Source: Streptomyces inusitatus
GTDB taxonomy: Bacteria > Actinomycetota > Actinomycetes > Streptomycetales > Streptomycetaceae
DNA: 64,000 bases
Reading direction: 5' to 3'
Assembly (NCBI RefSeq): GCF_014651115.1
Contig: NZ_BMWG01000021.1
Coordinates: 62,001-126,000 of the forward strand
In this document: piece after piece, positions 60,950 to 64,000 of the stretch
How positions within the stretch are numbered: the stretch's first letter is position 1
How the letters are laid out: each line of letters opens with the position of its first letter
Program-made: the position numbers and the translations under genes
Notes under the pieces: generated by a model
Database searches by the model: none
Seen by the model: only the letters and a program-made list of their open reading frames with translations
What the model was told of the DNA's origin: nothing

Positions 60950-61936
60950 TCAGCGGAAGAGCTGGCCGCGTACGGCTCCGTCGGGGAACTCCGGGGTGTG
61001 GATGTTGGAGTAGTAGTTCCCGGGGGTCTCGCGGACGCGCTTGACGGCGTCGCGCGACTGGCCGGTCAGCTTGCCGGAGACGGCGAAGACGCCGTCGGGG
61101 ACGGGCCGGTTGAAGAAGTTGAAGACGACATCGCCGTTCTTGCCGAACTCGCCCCGGTGGATGTGGCCGAGGGCCGGGCTCTGGATATTGAGCCAGGCCA
61201 GCGAGTAGTCGACGGTCGTGCCGCGGGGCCTGAGGAAGGTGACCGCGTGCCCGTCGGGGTCGCCGACCTTGGACGCGTCGCTCTTCGGGACCTCCTGCTC
61301 GCCGTCGGAGAACGCGCGCAGCGGGCCGCCCCGGATGACGCCGAGCGGGTTGACAGGGCCCTTCACTGGCTTGAGCTGCCCCCGGACGGCACCGCCGGGG
61401 AATTCGGCGCTGTGCAGATTGACGTAGAACCCGGCGGGGTCGGTACGGATCCGTTCGGCCAGCCCCGCGTCGGTGACCGTGGTGCGCCCGGCGGCCGCGT
61501 CCACGCTGTCGGGCATGGCGCTGCCGAAGAGGGACGCCTTGACCGCGCCGTTCCTGCCGGCCGCGCCCTGGTGGATGTGGCCGAGGCTGGGCACGAGGCC
61601 CTTCCAGCGCAGCGCGAAGGTGACGCGGTCGCCCTTCACGGTGATCAGCGCGGTCGCGCTGCCGTCGGGGTCGTCGACGGCGGGCCCGCCGGGTACGGGC
61701 ACCTCCTGGTCCCCGGAGAGCCTGGCGGTGTACGCGGCGGCGGGGCCGGCCGGGGCGGGGGTGCTGACGGCGTGGTGGTCCTGGGCCCCCACCTGGCCGT
61801 TCCCGGTGCCGCCCGTCCCGTGTACGCCGTGGTTCCCATGGCTGCTGCCGCTGCCGCCGTGCGCGGCGGCGGGGGCGACGCCCGCCGCTCCGAGGAGTAC
61901 GGCGCTCGCCGCCACGGAAAGGAATCGCTTCTGCAT
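60950..61936 (-). CDS. Secreted protein with two CHRD domains
   Basis: A 328-residue secreted protein: signal peptide MQKRFLSVAASAVLLGAAG to AAAHGG, a Gly/His-rich linker, then two CHRD domains (about 75-200 and 205-328). Both have the LSGDQEVP or FSDGEQEVP start, LGHIHQGAAG or LGHIHRGEFG centre, and NLHSAEFPGGAVRGQL or NIHTPEFPDGAVRGQL end. CHRD domains occur in chordin and in bacterial secreted proteins; the His residues may bind metal. ATG 61936 follows AGAGGA. Divergent from a COG4315 lipoprotein gene. Confidence 0.83.
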   Translation of the reverse strand: MQKRFLSVAASAVLLGAAGVAPAAAHGGSGSSHGNHGVHGTGGTGNGQVGAQDHHAVSTPAPAGPAAAYTARLSGDQEVPVPGGPAVDDPDGSATALITVKGDRVTFALRWKGLVPSLGHIHQGAAGRNGAVKASLFGSAMPDSVDAAAGRTTVTDAGLAERIRTDPAGFYVNLHSAEFPGGAVRGQLKPVKGPVNPLGVIRGGPLRAFSDGEQEVPKSDASKVGDPDGHAVTFLRPRGTTVDYSLAWLNIQSPALGHIHRGEFGKNGDVVFNFFNRPVPDGVFAVSGKLTGQSRDAVKRVRETPGNYYSNIHTPEFPDGAVRGQLFR

Positions 61937-62107
61937 GGTTCCGGGTCCTCTCATGAGGCCGGCCCGTTCGAGCCGGTCGTGGAGACGCACGTGCCGACGG
62001 GGCCGTACGGTTCACCCGGGAATTTTCCCCGACTTCGCTGAACCACAGGCGATTTGGAGTCGTTCTCCCTGGCGACCGCATCGCCCAGCCGACCGGGGGT
62101 AACACCC

Positions 62108-62620
62108 GTGCCCAGAAGCCGATTCACCGCGTTCGCAGCCGCCCTGCTCGCCCTCACCCCGGCGGCCCTGCTGGCCCTGACCGCCTGCACCAGCCGGGAC
62201 GACACCCCCGAGACCACCCCGTCCACGGCGACCGCCCCGGCCCCCGCCCCGGACCTGGCCGCCTCCGTCAAGGTCGCCGACTCACCGCTCGGCAAGATCC
62301 TCGTCGACGGCGCCGGCCGCACGCTCTACGCATTCACCAAGGACAGGGCCAAAGCGGGCGACAGCGCCTGCGACGCCGACTGCGTCGCCGTCTGGCCCGC
62401 CCTCACCGCCACCCGCGGCCTCGAACCCGGCCCCGGCCTCCGGCCCGCCCTCCTGACGGAGACCAAGCTCGCCGAAGGCGCCGAACAGGCCGTCTACGGC
62501 GACTGGCCCCTCTACTACTACGTCGGCGACGCCACCGCCGGCGAAGTCAACGGCCAGGGCCTGGACGGCGTCTGGTTCACCGTCGCCCCGGACGGGAAGC
62601 TCGTCCGCGAGCCCGCCTGA
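62108..62620 (+). CDS. Lipoprotein with secreted-repeat (COG4315) domain
   Basis: A 170-residue lipoprotein: signal ending LLALTAC (Cys about 24), a Thr/Pro linker, then the COG4315 repeats LGKILVDGAGRTLYAFTKD and WPLYYYVGDATAGEVNGQG with CDADCVAVWPALTA between, whose Cys pair is typical. Function unknown in the family. GTG 62108 has GGGGG upstream; an in-frame ATG at 62054 would extend it without benefit. It shares a 171-base divergent promoter region with the CHRD gene. Confidence 0.8.
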   Translation: MPRSRFTAFAAALLALTPAALLALTACTSRDDTPETTPSTATAPAPAPDLAASVKVADSPLGKILVDGAGRTLYAFTKDRAKAGDSACDADCVAVWPALTATRGLEPGPGLRPALLTETKLAEGAEQAVYGDWPLYYYVGDATAGEVNGQGLDGVWFTVAPDGKLVREPA

Positions 62621-62652
62621 AGTCCCCGTATTCGCCCTGGTTAGGCTGGGGC

Positions 62653-63432
62653 ATGGCCGCACAAACGTACCTCTCCGAGCTGTTCTCCCTGGAAGGCCGC
62701 GTCGCCCTGGTGACCGGCGGCAGCTCCGGCATCGGCCGCGCCATCGCCGAGGCCCTCGCCCGCGCGGGCGCCGGCGTCGTGGTCCTCGCCCGCGGCGAGG
62801 CGGCCCTCGACTCCACCGTCGCCGAACTCACCGCCGCCGGCTGCCGCGCCGCCCGCGTCACCGCCGACCTCTCCGTCCGCGCCTCGGTGCGCACCGCCGC
62901 CGAGGAAGCCGCCGAGATCTTCGGCGAGCCCGACATCCTCGTCAACTCCGCCGGCATCAACCTCCGGCCGCCGATGAGCGAGCTGAGCGACGACGTCTGG
63001 GACACCACCATGGCGGTGAACCTCGACGCCCCCTTCCTCCTCGGCCAACGCTTCGGCCCCGCCATGGCCGCCCGCGGCTACGGCCGCATCATCCACATCA
63101 CCTCCCAGCAGGCCCACCGCGCCTTCGTCCACAGCGGCGCCTACGGCGTCTCCAAGGGCGCCCTCGAATCCCTCGCCCGCTCCCAGGCCGAGGCCTGGTC
63201 CCCCCACGGCGTCACCGCCAACACCCTCGTCCCCGGCTTCGTCCCCACCCCCCTCAACGCCCACCTCTCCGCCAACCCCACCCAAGTCACCACCCTCGCC
63301 GCCCGCACCCTCACCGGCCGCAACGGCCTCCCCCAGGACTTCGCCTCCGCCGCCGTCTTCCTCGCTTCCCCCGCCTCCGGCTACGTCACCGGCCAATCCC
63401 TCTTCGTCGACGGCGGCTTCTCGGTCCACTGA
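62653..63432 (+). CDS. Short-chain dehydrogenase/reductase
   Basis: A 259-residue classical SDR. The cofactor motif is TGGSSGIGRAIAEAL; NSAG follows at the fourth strand; the catalytic Ser is in ITSQQ and the Tyr/Lys in YGVSKGALE. The tail VTGQSLFVDGGFSVH is standard. The substrate is unknown; closest in kind to FabG/gluconate dehydrogenase-like members. TAGGCT lies 5 bases before the ATG, so it is probably leaderless. Confidence 0.9.
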   Translation: MAAQTYLSELFSLEGRVALVTGGSSGIGRAIAEALARAGAGVVVLARGEAALDSTVAELTAAGCRAARVTADLSVRASVRTAAEEAAEIFGEPDILVNSAGINLRPPMSELSDDVWDTTMAVNLDAPFLLGQRFGPAMAARGYGRIIHITSQQAHRAFVHSGAYGVSKGALESLARSQAEAWSPHGVTANTLVPGFVPTPLNAHLSANPTQVTTLAARTLTGRNGLPQDFASAAVFLASPASGYVTGQSLFVDGGFSVH

Positions 63433-63438
63433 CCTGCC

Positions 63439-63648
63439 TCAGCCGAGCCGCCCACCGCCGACCGCCGCGATGAATCCTGCCCATGCCGGGCCGGAGAACG
63501 CGAGCAGTGCCCCGGGGCGGTCCTTGCTGTCCCGTACGGCCGCACCGCCCTCCACCGCGGCTATCTCGACGCACTCACTGGTGCCGGCTCCGCTGTACGC
63601 GGACTTGAACCAGGCATCGCTTGGTATGACGGGCGTGCAGTCGTGCAT
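63439..63648 (-). CDS. DUF397 protein
   Basis: A 69-residue DUF397 protein with the family core WFKSAYSGAGTSECVEIAAVEGGAAVRDSKD and GPAWAGFIAAVGGG. In Streptomyces these small acidic proteins are paired with XRE/DUF5753 regulators (WhiJ-like cassettes) and act on them in development or antibiotic control. ATG 63648 shares its A with the stop of the upstream regulator (TGATG), and GGGGAG precedes it. Confidence 0.87.
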   Translation of the reverse strand: MHDCTPVIPSDAWFKSAYSGAGTSECVEIAAVEGGAAVRDSKDRPGALLAFSGPAWAGFIAAVGGGRLG

Positions 63649-64000
63649 CACAGCTCCCCATGGATGCGTTCGATCAGGGCTGACGAGGCTGCCATATCCA
63701 GAGCCTGGGCGCGCAGGTAGTCGAAGGCGAGCCGGTACCGGTCAAGCTCTGCGGTCTTCTCCATGAAGAGCGAGCCGGCGTGGATGTCGACGTACACGAC
63801 ATCGAGAGACGGTTCAGCGCCGCCAAGGATGACAAAGCTGCCCATCGCCGCAGAGTGCGCGCCCCTGGAGAAGGGCAGTACCTGGAGCGTGATGCCTGGT
63901 GACTCGTTCGCGTTGAGCAAGTGGTCCAACTGGTCTTTCATCACCGACCGGGACCCGACCACTCGCCGTATCACTGACTCGTCGAGAATCGCCCACAGGT
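63648..64000 (-). CDS. XRE-family regulator with DUF5753 domain, C-terminal part
   Basis: The N-terminal HTH lies beyond the window. The visible 117 residues are the DUF5753 C-terminal domain: LWAILDESVIRRVVGSR, MKDQLDHLLNANESPGITLQVLPF, GSFVILGG and the end DYLRAQALDMAASSALIERI. It is coupled to the DUF397 gene. Such pairs occur in many copies in a Streptomyces genome. Confidence 0.87.
   Translation of the reverse strand, partial: LWAILDESVIRRVVGSRSVMKDQLDHLLNANESPGITLQVLPFSRGAHSAAMGSFVILGGAEPSLDVVYVDIHAGSLFMEKTAELDRYRLAFDYLRAQALDMAASSALIERIHGEL

Overview
The window is about 64 kb of very GC-rich actinobacterial chromosome, almost certainly Streptomyces. Pointers are an SsgA-like sporulation protein, a DUF397/DUF5753 regulator pair, DasR-type operators (dre) at N-acetylglucosamine PTS genes, many probable leaderless starts and strong G/C bias at third codon positions. 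From memory, gene order resembles the S. coelicolor core around SCO2897-SCO2947; this was not computed. No integrase, transposase, prophage or CRISPR array is visible, so this is mostly core chromosome with small accessory patches.

Layout, left to right. A DUF3039 tail (1-164). A sugar ABC importer (lipoprotein plus two permeases) with a cytoplasmic GH20 hexosaminidase (425-5226). A three-gene molybdenum-hydroxylase operon whose large subunit lacks the usual catalytic Glu (5515-10342), a small kinase, tRNA-Cys, an MFS exporter, an RHH/Doc toxin-antitoxin pair, a DEAD/DEAH helicase and an IclR regulator (10352-16164). A 260-bp perfect-length inverted repeat enclosing a DHFR/RibD-like gene (16178-17528). 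A Lon-type S16 protease, an Lrp/AsnC regulator divergent from 4-hydroxyphenylpyruvate dioxygenase, a two-component system, and a repeat-containing secreted protein followed by a class F-type sortase (17633-24535). TPR protein, glycolate-oxidase-like flavoprotein, SsgG-like protein, two RDD proteins and a secreted M6 metalloprotease (24537-33287).

The middle holds NAD salvage genes (pncA, pncB), clpS-DUF2017, an amino-acid permease, and a sulfur-carrier cysteine pathway: JAMM protease (mec-like), MoaD/CysO-like carrier ending Gly-Gly-Met-Tyr, and cysM. A cobalamin riboswitch and a B12-type ABC importer lie between the protease and the carrier, and a 34-codon Cys-containing leader peptide precedes the carrier (38928-43981). 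A repeat-rich gap leads to an MBL hydrolase and the GlcNAc PTS genes (nagE2, nagE1, nagF) with three dre operators (44643-48816). Together with the ABC importer and hexosaminidase at the left end, this makes the window rich in aminosugar uptake.

The right part has rph, a lipoprotein, rdgB, an atypical class I tRNA with a UAG anticodon, two tandem modular HNH proteins directly upstream of that tRNA, bcp, DUF3618, a GroES-like protein, a bifunctional penicillin-binding protein, an ABC-2 exporter operon, DUF445, a CHRD protein, a COG4315-type lipoprotein, an SDR oxidoreductase and the DUF397/DUF5753 pair cut by the window end.

The best candidates for something undescribed are the tandem HNH proteins with repeated DNA-binding-like modules fused to an odd tRNA locus, and the inverted-repeat-bounded DHFR-like gene with its direct-repeat operator.
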